Positions 42,201 through 48,283 of a stretch of DNA of 64,000 nucleotides are shown in pieces. How positions within the stretch are numbered: the first letter of the stretch is position 1; each line of letters begins with the position of its first letter. The notes under the pieces are model-generated. The model made no database searches, was not told where the DNA came from, and worked only from the letters and a program-made list of their open reading frames with translations. The DNA is from a virus. Position numbers and translations under genes: made by a program. The stretch lies in IMG/VR virus record IMGVR_UViG_3300019890_000004, positions 1 to 64,000 of that record; one strand, given 5' to 3'.

Positions 42201-42435
42201 CCGGCTCGCCGAGCGCCCTGAGCTGGTCCCCGGGCGCAAGCCGTTCCTGCTCCCCGGTGTACGGCCCGTCGTACGGGGGGAACTCCCGCGTGGCGGTTAC
42301 CGCCGACTGCCGTGCGGCGAGTTCCTCGAGCACTGCGGTCGCGTCGAGCACCTCGCCCGTATTCGGCCCGAGGTACGGCTGCTCCCGGAGTTCCCGCCAG
42401 TCTTCGTTGGGGAGGGTGGGGGCGTCGGCGTTCAC
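39208..42435 (-). CDS. Tripartite glycosyltransferase: GtrA-like, GT2 and GT-C (PMT-like) modules in one protein
   Basis: 1075 residues from GTG 42435 with GGAG upstream. Residues about 120-255: four hydrophobic segments like GtrA flippases (FSAIGALVLVAGIAVQAL, ANLAVTAVFLAANYVTGDLW). Residues about 290-510: GT2 domain with VSAVIPCKGNEATIL and the metal-binding ALADSDIVMDPGW, later HREKF. Then hydrophobic helices, and from about 650 a GT-C/PMT (GT39-like) part with WQYDEGVYTQVA and FQPPFYFLA plus ten or so membrane segments. In serotype-converting phages these jobs belong to three genes (gtrA, gtrB, gtr type); here they appear fused. Confidence 0.8.
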   Translation of the reverse strand: MNADAPTLPNEDWRELREQPYLGPNTGEVLDATAVLEELAARQSAVTATREFPPYDGPYTGEQERLAPGDQLRALGEPERAELDRAAAVMAPGRGRHSAPPSTPAGVVLARHGARFTAFSAIGALVLVAGIAVQALLVAAHAGRYGSYAGQAVFSIEASFALNWRVTWRDRRSPFWPAAWRFNVQKLALTAPNFALYALLLRVGLGWLAANLAVTAVFLAANYVTGDLWTFTATRVARKSRDGGVLRPVVPLPPRWQPSVSAVIPCKGNEATILATVESLLAQDYPGLLEVILVGDVGDSTWAALDGVRDRRLRLVEQEKTPGRRDPNVKRDKGVRAAHGEVIALADSDIVMDPGWLTRAVGLLREQGGGLVGGGMRAIRPHKFWPRFVDNNILAAKTSRIPGPYAVTAANFGHRGRKPPVTANAVVTRAAYEACPLDVAWAYGYEDYEWMHRLAEDGCPITMHPGLTGDHHHREKFAHLVREYRRSAHGCAQFVRRHPGSALAGKRRAQAFGLPVAALAAVIAAAAAAAEGHALAVLALAVGALAVLSGREAVRSRSLEAAAYPAAALALGGVFAWTLTTTLLMPTERDAPVWDSAGPRAPARGLGRAGLLALAAVFAAGAVLRLWSLASRPGWQYDEGVYTQVATGLLRHGQLAEHATYGTAVTTDLFQPPFYFLALARWFAAAGPSVYHARLLGAACSLASLGLLYLLVRRVHGPRTALFAIVPVMLDGWLLYIQRVSYLENALLALITGGMLLYQAALDRPSWQRFAAAGSVLGFAAAFKYTGTYVLVAVALCWLIRRGDRRGHLVLLGCAAAAFAGCILIEARMFGGHLWWQDTIVQVRRVLGVQQSGGTLTSPAKALHLLFGEYWMFAASLAVACAGVVTALRRVRSAWRARNLASLRGNALLLSWMTAGVVVFGASSLRFPQYFALILIPAYAYFWTEAHRRQVRPRYRAVIAAAAVAAGLLSFGARVAAHDDNVFAGVQQYAAASIPPGAVVIADEAVGDLIGQPYCREQVSGPCEGEASWAITWDTYLQTTQSLGDVPFRRVFAGAVPVRSWTGFNGTVTVWRLRR

Positions 42436-42560
42436 GCGGCACTCCTGACCGTGCGGGCGATGTCGAGGCATGCGGAGGCGAACGACACGGCACCGCAGGC
42501 GGCGAGGGCCAGTGCCGGAAGGATGTCGATGGGCTCGGCGAGGAGAACGGCGGCGATCAT
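42432..42560 (-). CDS. Small membrane protein (42 aa)
   Basis: ATG 42560 overlaps the excisionase stop and its own stop overlaps the glycosyltransferase start (GTGA). Sequence MIAAVLLAEPIDILPALALAA with a single hydrophobic helix. The double coupling strongly suggests real translation. Role unknown; maybe a partner of the large membrane transferase. Confidence 0.6.
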   Translation of the reverse strand: MIAAVLLAEPIDILPALALAACGAVSFASACLDIARTVRSAA

Positions 42561-42787
42561 GCGGCACCCTGCGCGGCCGGCCGCGGGTCGACGCGGCGCG
42601 CGTCGAGCCAGGCGTCAACGTCATCCAGGTCGTAGCGGACATGCTTGCCCACCGGGATGTACTTGGGGCCCTCGTGCTTGTGCCGCCAGTCCTTGAGGGT
42701 GTCCGGGGAGATCCCCCCCAGGTAATCGCCGACTTCCTCGGGACTCGCCAGCGGGCGCTTCTCGGGCGGCTTCTGTGCGCCGGGCAT
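42557..42787 (-). CDS. xis: Excisionase / MerR-like recombination directionality factor
   Basis: 76 residues from ATG 42787, with AGGAGGG upstream. Winged-helix excisionase pattern: ASPEEVGDYLGGISPDTLKD, then WRHKHEGPKYIPVGKHVRY and DLDDVDAWLDARR. Transcribed away from repressor and integrase, it opens the leftward conversion operon and lies beside the operator region. Expected to bind near attP and bias the integrase towards excision, and possibly to act as a repressor. Confidence 0.8.
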   Translation of the reverse strand: MPGAQKPPEKRPLASPEEVGDYLGGISPDTLKDWRHKHEGPKYIPVGKHVRYDLDDVDAWLDARRVDPRPAAQGAA

Positions 42788-42804
42788 GGCGCCCTCCTGA
42801 TCCG

Positions 42805-42859
42805 GCAGGAATCCTGCTCTTAGGGAAGTAATGCAACCGGACCATACCGGAGCGGTTGC
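42805..42859. promoter_or_regulatory. Divergent control region between excisionase and repressor
   Basis: Two inverted repeats: GCAGGAATCCTGC (42805-42817) and GCAACCG (42833-42839) facing CGGTTGC (42853-42859), the latter with an inner CCGG..CCGG symmetry. They lie in the 100-base gap between divergent starts, the usual place for repressor operators. No -10/-35 pair is clear. Confidence 0.6.
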
Positions 42860-42890
42860 GCCCTGTCCAGCCAGATGGTTTACTGCCCGA

Positions 42891-43592
42891 ATGGCAGGAT
42901 CAAAGGAAGCCGGCCCGGCGGCCAGGCTCGTCGCGGCGAACCTGCGGCGCATCCGCCAGGAGCAGGGGCTCAGCTACGCCGAGCTCGCCCGGCGGCTCGC
43001 CGCCATCGGCCACCCTGTCGGCGACACCGCGCTCCTCAAGACCGAGAAGGGGGACCGCAGGGCCAGCGTGGACGACCTCGTCGCCTTCGCGATCGCGCTC
43101 GGGACCGCGCCCGGCCGGCTGCTGCTGCCCCCGATGGACATCGATCACCTCGCCGACGAGTACGAGCTCACCCCGCAGGTGAAGGAAACGCCCCCGCTGC
43201 TGCACGCCTGGGCGGCAGGCGAGGTCCCCCTGGGCAGCCTGCCCGTGTCAGCGAGGAGCGACCGGGCCGCACGGGGCGCGGAAGTGGTCTTCAGCCGGGA
43301 GAACCGGCCGCACCACTGGAACGCGCCTGCCCCGGCCGTCCCCGAGCCGGGCGAGGCCGCGGCACGGGTATTCGCCGTCACCGGCATTGCCGCGTTCATC
43401 CAGGAGGCGTTCATCTCCGGCCTGTCCACCGCGGACATCCGCGCCGCCGTCGAGGGCGCGCTCGCGACAGCGCTCCTGATCCCCGACCCCGCCTCGGCAT
43501 CCGTCCGGATCGAGGTAGACGAAGGCCGGGTGACCGTCTGGACCGGTCCCCCGGACTCCCCCGGCTCCCCCGAAGCGCAGGAGGAACAGTGA
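42891..43592 (+). CDS. Immunity repressor (XRE-family HTH)
   Basis: 233 residues from ATG 42891. Residues 12-65 form an XRE helix-turn-helix (LRRIRQEQGLSYAELARRL, LLKTEKGDRRASVDDLVAF). Pro-rich centre and a C-terminal helical/beta domain (VTGIAAFIQEAFISGLSTAD, VRIEVDEGRVTVWTG) with no visible RecA-dependent Ser/Lys autoprotease motif. No ribosome site precedes the ATG, so the mRNA may be leaderless, as for many actinophage repressors. Overlaps the integrase start by four bases. Confidence 0.75.
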   Translation: MAGSKEAGPAARLVAANLRRIRQEQGLSYAELARRLAAIGHPVGDTALLKTEKGDRRASVDDLVAFAIALGTAPGRLLLPPMDIDHLADEYELTPQVKETPPLLHAWAAGEVPLGSLPVSARSDRAARGAEVVFSRENRPHHWNAPAPAVPEPGEAAARVFAVTGIAAFIQEAFISGLSTADIRAAVEGALATALLIPDPASASVRIEVDEGRVTVWTGPPDSPGSPEAQEEQ

Positions 43593-45070
43593 GCGTCTAC
43601 GACCGGTGGCACCTCGCCCATCCCCCGGCGGGAGCGAAGAAGTGCGGCCAGCACCGTAAGGCGCCGAGCTCGGCGCACGGGACGGGGCTGCGCTGGCAGG
43701 TGCGCGGCACCGACCAGGACGGGCGCCAGGTCAAGCAGAACTTCGAGTTCGAGGAGGACGCGAAGGACAAGGAAGCCGAGCTCAAGGCATCCGTCCGGGC
43801 CGGGACGTTCGTCGATGACCGGGCCGGGAAGATCACCTTCCAGGTCTACGCCGAGCAGTGGCGGAAGACCCGCGTCCACGACCCGGTGACCGCCGAGCGG
43901 ATCCGGTCGGCGTTCGAGAACCACGTCTACGAGGGGCGCGCGAAGGGCGCGGCGAAGGGGAAGACCGCGCAGGGCGGCAACTCGATCGGCCAGTACCCGA
44001 TGGCCGCGCTGTCGCGCCGCGTGTCGATCGTCCAGGGATGGATCGCGAGCCTGCCCGGGCACGCGAATACGGCGCTCCTGATGATCACTGACGTGAGCCA
44101 GGTGTTCCGCGCCGCGGTGGACGACAAGATCATCGCCCTGAACCCGCTGGCCGCCGATTCGGTGCAGAAGCCCCGCCCGGTGGAGAGCCAGGCCGTCGCG
44201 TGGCCTCGCGAGCGCGTCGAGGCGGTGGCCGCGGAGCTGCCCGCCGGGATGCAGCCGATGCCTTACCTCGGGGCGTGCTGCGCGCACCGGCAGGGGGAGC
44301 TGTGCGCGGTCGCGCTGGAGGACCTCGACTTCCTGCGGAAAACGTGCGGGATCTCGTATCAGGTCAAGTACATGGACGTGACCGGGGTGGCCGACCTGAC
44401 GTCGCCGCCGCGCCCGTCGCCGCTGCGGGGGAAGATCCTGGTCTTCGCGCCGACGAAGAACAAGAAGCCCCGCGAGGTGCCGGTCGCCGACGAGGTGATC
44501 CTGATGCTGTCCGCGCACCTGGCCGGGTGCCCGGCGACGGCGGTGACGCTGCCGAGGGTGCGGCGCGACGGGAAGATCGAGGGGGACCTCACGCGGCGCC
44601 TGGTGTTCACGAACGGCGGGCGCCCCTGGTACAGGGGGACGGTCCAGCGCCCGTGGGACAGGGCACGGAAGGCCGCGGGGGTACCGGCGGCGGCTCAGGT
44701 GAACGGGTGGCACGTCCTGCGCCACACGGCCGCGTCCGAGTGGCTGTCGAAGGGCCTGGGCCTCGCGAAGACCGCGGCGTACCTCGGCGACACGCAGGGG
44801 GTCGTGCTGAAGACCAGGCCCCATTTCATGCCGGCCGACGAGGACCGGGCGCGGGAGATCATGAACGCGTTCTTCTCGGCTCCTGCGGAGAGCGCAGATG
44901 CCCCCAGAATGACCTCTGACCTCCCGGCGGGGTCGTTATGGCTGCTGAGAGTGCTGCTGCTGCACTACCGCACGAACTTCAGCGGCATGCAGGCGGGCGC
45001 GTTCCGGTTCACGTTCACGCAGGCCAGGAGGTGTTTTATGGTCCGGACACGTATGGTTGGGTCGGGATGA
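43589..45070 (+). CDS. int: Tyrosine-recombinase integrase lacking the expected tyrosine
   Basis: 493 residues from GTG 43589 (GTGA overlap with the repressor). Arm/SAM-like domain at 55-200 (VYAEQWRKTRVHDPVTAERI), catalytic domain from about 205: AHRQGELCAVALEDLDF (Arg I), a beta hairpin Lys in PTKNKKPREVPVAD, HVLRHTAASEWL at 375-386 (His/Arg). At the place where family members read T-Y-[AS]-H-F the sequence is T409-R410-P-H-F, so the nucleophile is absent; the next Tyr is 460 in an unusual C-terminal extension. Integration activity is therefore doubtful. Confidence 0.85.
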   Translation: MSVYDRWHLAHPPAGAKKCGQHRKAPSSAHGTGLRWQVRGTDQDGRQVKQNFEFEEDAKDKEAELKASVRAGTFVDDRAGKITFQVYAEQWRKTRVHDPVTAERIRSAFENHVYEGRAKGAAKGKTAQGGNSIGQYPMAALSRRVSIVQGWIASLPGHANTALLMITDVSQVFRAAVDDKIIALNPLAADSVQKPRPVESQAVAWPRERVEAVAAELPAGMQPMPYLGACCAHRQGELCAVALEDLDFLRKTCGISYQVKYMDVTGVADLTSPPRPSPLRGKILVFAPTKNKKPREVPVADEVILMLSAHLAGCPATAVTLPRVRRDGKIEGDLTRRLVFTNGGRPWYRGTVQRPWDRARKAAGVPAAAQVNGWHVLRHTAASEWLSKGLGLAKTAAYLGDTQGVVLKTRPHFMPADEDRAREIMNAFFSAPAESADAPRMTSDLPAGSLWLLRVLLLHYRTNFSGMQAGAFRFTFTQARRCFMVRTRMVGSG

Positions 45071-45080
45071 GTCCGGACAC
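45041..45080. repeat. Paired GTCCGGACAC repeats (arm-site candidates)
   Basis: GTCCGGACAC occurs at 45041-45050 and 45071-45080, exactly 30 bases apart start to start, at the 3' end of the integrase gene. Each holds the palindrome GTCCGGAC. Direct repeats about three helical turns apart beside int are typical of arm-type integrase sites. Confidence 0.5.
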
Positions 45081-45312
45081 TTAAACGCCCCGAAAATGAC
45101 CTGACCCCATAGAGCCCCTCCCGCATCCGCCCTGGAATCACGAATCGCGAATCGCGATCTTCCCCGGGAAGCAAGAGACGGGAGATAACGCCCGTGACGA
45201 GCGCCGCGTGCAACGGGACGACCCTGGGGGCTGGAACCAGGCCGTGACGCTCCAACGGAACTTGAGCCCGGGAAGCAAGGAAGGCGCGGAGCGTGAGCGC
45301 CGCGCCTTCCCC

Positions 45313-45376
45313 TGCTCTGCCGGACTGAGCTACAGGGACACCCGAGAGTCCCTGGCGGGATTTGAACCCGCGACCT
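45313..45376 (-). tRNA. tRNA halves in permuted order (3' half before 5' half)
   Basis: On the minus strand 45376-45347 reads AGGTC, then T-arm GCGGG-TTCAAAT-CCCGC, then CAGGGAC and T, an excellent tRNA 3' half. Eight bases later 45339-45313 reads GTCCCTG-TA, D-stem GCTC, loop AGTCCGGCA, GAGC, A, an excellent 5' half. The two acceptor strands are perfectly complementary over 7 bp. No linear partner exists for either half. No anticodon arm could be assigned on either side, so a functional permuted tRNA, a degenerate tRNA, or an attachment core are all possible. Confidence 0.5.
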
Positions 45377-45586
45377 CTATCTCCCGGCCGGAGCCGGGAA
45401 GCTTGCCCGCGCGAGGGCTGAGCCCACTTGTCCCCGTCGCCGTGGGGAGCCAGGCCGGCGCGGCGGCCGCTCCCGAGTCTAGTCCTCGGGAAGCGCGAAG
45501 CCCCGCCCATCCACCGTCCGGAAGACTGCGAGGCTCACGACTTCGCCGCGCTATTGCACGACGCGGGATCAGGATACAGCGGGGCC

Positions 45587-45620
45587 CGGCCGCCGCCGGG
45601 TAGCGCCCCGGCGGCGGCCG
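45587..45620. repeat. Long GC hairpin
   Basis: CGGCCGCCGCCGGG (45587-45600) pairs with CCCCGGCGGCGGCCG (45606-45620) around a 5-base loop. No U-tract on either strand. Could be a structural RNA element, a transcription barrier or a protein-binding site of the attachment region. Confidence 0.5.
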
Positions 45621-45767
45621 TACTACGCCCCAACGGAAAGCAGGCTACCTGCAAGGGGGGCGGGTGCCGGGCCGTTCGCGGTACGCCCGGCCACCCTTCG
45701 GTGAGGCGGGGGAGACAGGATCTCGTTACGGTTTCGAGCACCGGCCAGCACGTAATCCGCCGCGAGC

Positions 45768-45781
45768 GGTGACTGGTCACC
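45768..45781. promoter_or_regulatory. Palindrome GGTGACTGGTCACC
   Basis: A 14-base near-perfect palindrome (arms GGTGAC and GTCACC) about 40 bases beyond the stop of the small membrane gene. Could be an operator or part of the recombination region; no adjacent promoter identified. Confidence 0.35.
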
Positions 45782-45821
45782 CATTCCTAGCGTTCCCCCA
45801 GTGGGAGTCCTGCGGGCTAGC

Positions 45822-45941
45822 CTAGCTCGCCTGGCGTGCGATCTGGAGCTGCTGGTACTGAAACCAGGTGCCTACCACCTGGACGCCGAGGGCTAGTGCC
45901 GCAAGGAAAACTAGCCATGCGTTAGTGGTCTTCTGGTCCAC
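45822..45941 (-). CDS. Small single-span membrane protein (39 aa)
   Basis: GTG 45941 follows AAGGAGG seven bases upstream, a near-perfect ribosome site. The product begins MDQKTTNAWLVFLAALALGV and continues with a short cytosolic end (WFQYQQLQIARQAS). One transmembrane helix. It is last in the leftward early series and separated from it by about 115 bases, so may have its own promoter. Confidence 0.65.
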   Translation of the reverse strand: MDQKTTNAWLVFLAALALGVQVVGTWFQYQQLQIARQAS

Positions 45942-46012
45942 TGGGGGGCCTCCTTCAGGTTTGGGCCTGCAATGATCGCGAGACCTTCACCTGGACGCTA
46001 TCGATCAGGTTC

Positions 46013-46025
46013 CCGTAAATTACGG
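46013..46025. promoter_or_regulatory. Palindrome CCGTAAATTACGG
   Basis: Perfect 13-base AT-centred palindrome between the 46058 and 45822 genes, six bases downstream (on the minus strand) of TTGACA (46032-46037). Likely an operator governing the small membrane protein gene. A matching -10 at 17 bases is not evident. Confidence 0.45.
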
Positions 46026-46057
46026 CATGCCTGTCAATAGCCGTTACCTAAACGTGA

Positions 46058-46348
46058 TCATATCCATTTCCCGAACTGTCCCCCGGCCCACATCCGCCGC
46101 CAGCCAGCCGGACACCGGTCAACGCCGAGCAGCGGGTTAGGGCCCCCGTCCCGCTTCCTCGACCAGAGCGTCACCAGGCACCAGGTGCACACCTCGTAGT
46201 ACACGTCGCAGTGGTGCGGCTGATGATACCCGCGCACCCAGCACCATGGCCGCCACGCGTAGGTGCCGAGGTATGCGGAGACCCAGACCGGGGCGTCGTC
46301 CTGAGTCCATATCCATAGCCGGTGGAACCGGCGCTGCATCGGCGTCAC
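46058..46348 (-). CDS. Hypothetical protein, Trp/Cys-rich
   Basis: 96 residues from GTG 46348 (GTGA overlap). Unusually rich in Trp, Tyr and Cys (RLWIWTQDDAPVWVSAYLG, WRPWCWVRGYHQPHHC, YEVCTWCLVTLW), ending in WRRMWAGGQFGKWI. Pattern suggests a small zinc-binding fold. End of the main early operon. No family recognised. Confidence 0.55.
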   Translation of the reverse strand: MTPMQRRFHRLWIWTQDDAPVWVSAYLGTYAWRPWCWVRGYHQPHHCDVYYEVCTWCLVTLWSRKRDGGPNPLLGVDRCPAGWRRMWAGGQFGKWI

Positions 46349-46749
46349 CGGAACAGCATCCCGGCCTGCATGCGCCGCCAGACCTCCACCGCTTCCTGTC
46401 GCAGCGTCATCCCCGGCGTGCCGTTGCCCTCGCCGCCGTAGCAATGGCAGTGTTTCTCGTGATGGGCGAGTCCCCCGGCGACCTGGCGGAACTGGCATTC
46501 CTTGTGGACGTGCGCGATCCGCGCGCCTTCGGTCGTCACGGCCACGGTCGCCTGCCCCGAGTCGCCCGCCGCCTCGTCGAACGGCTCGCGGCAGTACAGG
46601 CAAGACTCGCCGACAGGGAACGGCTTGCGCATCTCCGCGATGACCTTGCCGGCCTCGTCGTAGCAAACGTAAGACCACCACGGCGGCCCGAACCACCCCC
46701 ACTGCTCGCGGCGGACCTCGATCGGCAAGGCGTCATAGGGAGTGGTCAA
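46345..46749 (-). CDS. Zinc-finger-like protein
   Basis: 134 residues from TTG 46749. CLYCREPFDEAAGDSG and HVHKECQFRQVAGGLAHHEK, then HCHCYGG, form a likely treble-clef style zinc site. Overlaps the preceding gene by 17 bases. Similar proteins are frequent in actinophage early regions with no assigned role. Confidence 0.55.
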   Translation of the reverse strand: MTTPYDALPIEVRREQWGWFGPPWWSYVCYDEAGKVIAEMRKPFPVGESCLYCREPFDEAAGDSGQATVAVTTEGARIAHVHKECQFRQVAGGLAHHEKHCHCYGGEGNGTPGMTLRQEAVEVWRRMQAGMLFR

Positions 46750-46996
46750 GACCCGGTCCTTCCTGTCTCGGTTCCCGCTGCCACTGCCCGCCGGTACCGG
46801 GAGCCGGTCCTGCCTCGTGGTGCGCCCTCAGGTAGTCTTCGTCCCCGAGGTACCACAGCGGGCATCCCCGGCCGTCCTGGCGGAAGCGGATGCCTTCCCC
46901 AGGCTCGATCGTGAACGAGTAATTCACGCCCCTCGGTGCTCCCGCGTAGTCGATGCGGTCTGCGAGGTCGCGGAGCCAGCGGGCGAGGCGCCTCAC
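46733..46996 (-). CDS. Hypothetical early protein
   Basis: 87 residues from GTG 46996 (GTGA overlap). N-terminal amphipathic helix (VRRLARWLRDLADRIDY), then a beta segment (NYSFTIEPGEGIRFRQDGRG) and a charged end. No recognised motif. Confidence 0.55.
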   Translation of the reverse strand: MRRLARWLRDLADRIDYAGAPRGVNYSFTIEPGEGIRFRQDGRGCPLWYLGDEDYLRAHHEAGPAPGTGGQWQREPRQEGPGLDHSL

Positions 46997-47298
46997 GGGC
47001 CCGCCGCGTTTCTCACCGGGCAGTGATGCCACGCCCACCGGCCGCCTTCCATGACGCCGGCAGGGTCGCGGACCAGGTAGCCCCTGCCGTCGCGGACCAG
47101 CACGCCGCGCGGATCCGGGTCCGCCTCTATCAGCGCGCCCTTCAGCCGGCCGCCGCCGGTATCCTCTTCGGCCGTGATAACGGGCTGATGGCACGCAGAG
47201 CACGCGTGGCGCTGCCAGACAGCCCGGTGCACCGGCCGCGACCTTGCCCTCTTGGCGGCACCGTGGCGGCGGTTATGGTTTCCGTTGGTCTTGCCCAC
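46993..47298 (-). CDS. Zinc-ribbon-like early protein
   Basis: 101 residues from GTG 47298, preceded by AAGGAGAG. Basic N-terminus (NHNRRHGAAKRARSR), HACSACHQPVITAEED, then RWAWHHCPV supplies the remaining ligand. Plausibly nucleic-acid-binding. Overlaps the upstream HTH gene by 26 bases. Confidence 0.55.
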   Translation of the reverse strand: MGKTNGNHNRRHGAAKRARSRPVHRAVWQRHACSACHQPVITAEEDTGGGRLKGALIEADPDPRGVLVRDGRGYLVRDPAGVMEGGRWAWHHCPVRNAAGP

Positions 47299-47794
47299 GG
47301 GGGCTCTCCTTGCTCTCGCTGCTGACGTCTTCCGCCCCGCGTGCGAGGTCGCTCCGGTAGACGTGCTCCGCGTTCAGCCAGAACGACGACGGCACTCCCG
47401 TCGCATTCGCGATCCTGATGGCCGCGTCTTCCCCGATCGCCGACGTCCCGGCCAGGATGCCCGCGATCGTCTCGGGCAGCAGCCCGCAGCGCGACAGGTC
47501 CGCCTCGGCGAGATTCCGGCCGGCCATCACGCGGCGGAGCAGGACGCCGGGGCTGAGGGTCCAGTCCGGGATGAAGGGGTGAAGCTCAGTCATCTCCGTC
47601 GCCTTCCGTTCGGGGCACGCCTCCGCCAGGTGCGGCGGCCCGAGCTGCGGGTCTCCGGTGTACCAATGGCAGCGGGCGCAGTAATTCTGTGCGATGTCGT
47701 CGGGATGACTGGACGTCGCGCCGCAGCAGGGGCAGATGAAGACGGAACCGGTCACCGGCCCTCCATCGGTCAAGACGCGCTCCTCAGAAGACAT
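47273..47794 (-). CDS. Zinc ribbon fused to HigA-like XRE domain
   Basis: 173 residues from ATG 47794. Residues 20-50 have FICPCCGATSSHPDD and NYCARCHWYTGD (zinc ribbon). Residues 75-155 match the HigA/VapI antitoxin type of XRE domain: PFIPDWTLSPGVLLRRVMAG, LSRCGLLPETIAGILAG, ATGVPSSFWLNAEHVY. HigA proteins bind DNA and neutralise HigB; no HigB-like gene is next to it. The two parts could be separate genes if ATG at MTELHPF is used. Confidence 0.65.
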   Translation of the reverse strand: MSSEERVLTDGGPVTGSVFICPCCGATSSHPDDIAQNYCARCHWYTGDPQLGPPHLAEACPERKATEMTELHPFIPDWTLSPGVLLRRVMAGRNLAEADLSRCGLLPETIAGILAGTSAIGEDAAIRIANATGVPSSFWLNAEHVYRSDLARGAEDVSSESKESPRGQDQRKP

Positions 47795-48029
47795 TGGTCT
47801 GGCTGTTGCCGTCACCGAACTGGACGCCCGTCACCCCGCGAAGGCGGAGCCCGGGAGTCCGTGCTGCGAGCCGCTCGTTGTGCGCCTGGCACGCCTCGGC
47901 GGCCAGCTCCGCCGTATCGAGGGTGCCGACCAGAGGATCCATGTCGGACGGCTGCCGGCCTAGCTGGGCGTACATGTGACGGCCCTGATGGCGACCCTGC
48001 CGCCAGGGGAGGTCGGTAAGGTTAGTCAA
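47784..48029 (-). CDS. Small protein with C-terminal RHIM-like amyloid motif
   Basis: 81 residues from TTG 48029 (TTGA overlap). Residues 10-55 resemble a domain common in actinophage/Streptomyces small proteins (GRHMYAQLGRQPSDMDP, LDTAELAAEACQAHNERL). The very end is GVQFGDGNSQTNVF, matching the RHIM-like pattern of bacterial amyloid signalling motifs ([VI]QxGxxN.Q.N.F) found on NLR-type and effector-associated defence proteins. The motif occupies the terminal residues, where such motifs sit. A decoy or adaptor role is inference. Confidence 0.6.
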   Translation of the reverse strand: MTNLTDLPWRQGRHQGRHMYAQLGRQPSDMDPLVGTLDTAELAAEACQAHNERLAARTPGLRLRGVTGVQFGDGNSQTNVF

Positions 48030-48283
48030 CGCTCTTCTCCTTCGCTGCGCTCATCGCGGAACTCTCTTGCCTGCACGCCGTGCGCCTTCAGCTCGGCGAG
48101 GATGTCGTCTTCGGTCCGCCCGTAGTGGATGACCACCTCGATCTGCGGGAGGCCGAGCTGCTTCATCTGCGCCGCACTGACCCTGATCGGCTCGCCCGCT
48201 GCCAGCCGGGTGACGTTCTCACCGGACAGGCCGAGCAGGAGCAGCGGGATACCGAGGCCGGTCTTGCCGGCCGCCTTGATCAT
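48026..48283 (-). CDS. Conserved small phage protein
   Basis: 85 residues from ATG 48283 (ATGA overlap). KTGLGIPLLLLGLSGENVTR, LAAGEPIRVS and LPQIEVVIHYGRTEDDILAE form a compact alpha/beta protein that I have seen as a recurrent small gene in actinophages, function unknown. Lies between the phosphatase and the RHIM-motif genes with four-base overlaps on both sides. Confidence 0.6.
   Translation of the reverse strand: MIKAAGKTGLGIPLLLLGLSGENVTRLAAGEPIRVSAAQMKQLGLPQIEVVIHYGRTEDDILAELKAHGVQAREFRDERSEGEER

Larger units (their letters stand above)
45071..45821. other. Non-coding region downstream of integrase; probable attP locus
   Basis: About 750 bases with no convincing protein gene; the open frames present have weak codon bias. 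It contains one integrase arm repeat, direct repeats (AATCGCGAATCGCGAT near 45142), three scattered copies of a CCGGGAAGC motif (about 45165, 45267, 45392), tRNA-like halves at 45313-45376 and a long hairpin at 45587. Because phage early genes continue to the right, this is read as attP in the phage order, with tRNA similarity pointing to a host tRNA target. Confidence 0.55.

Noticed and set aside
39502-42696. 1064-codon open frame on the plus strand
   Set aside because: Antisense to the tripartite glycosyltransferase, whose domains and coupled start are clear.
45070-45600. Group I intron (permuted or not) around the tRNA halves
   Set aside because: GACTAGAC occurs near 45480 on the minus strand, resembling a P7 strand, but no matching TAGTC partner in the right order was found. 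Left open as a covariance-model test.
45208-45772. Two overlapping plus-strand open frames in the attachment region
   Set aside because: Weak third-position bias, they cross the tRNA-like halves and a long hairpin, and no ribosome site.
46009-46037. TTGACA promoter for the 45822 gene
   Set aside because: A good -35 but the expected -10 position (46009-46014 on the minus strand) reads GGGAAC.
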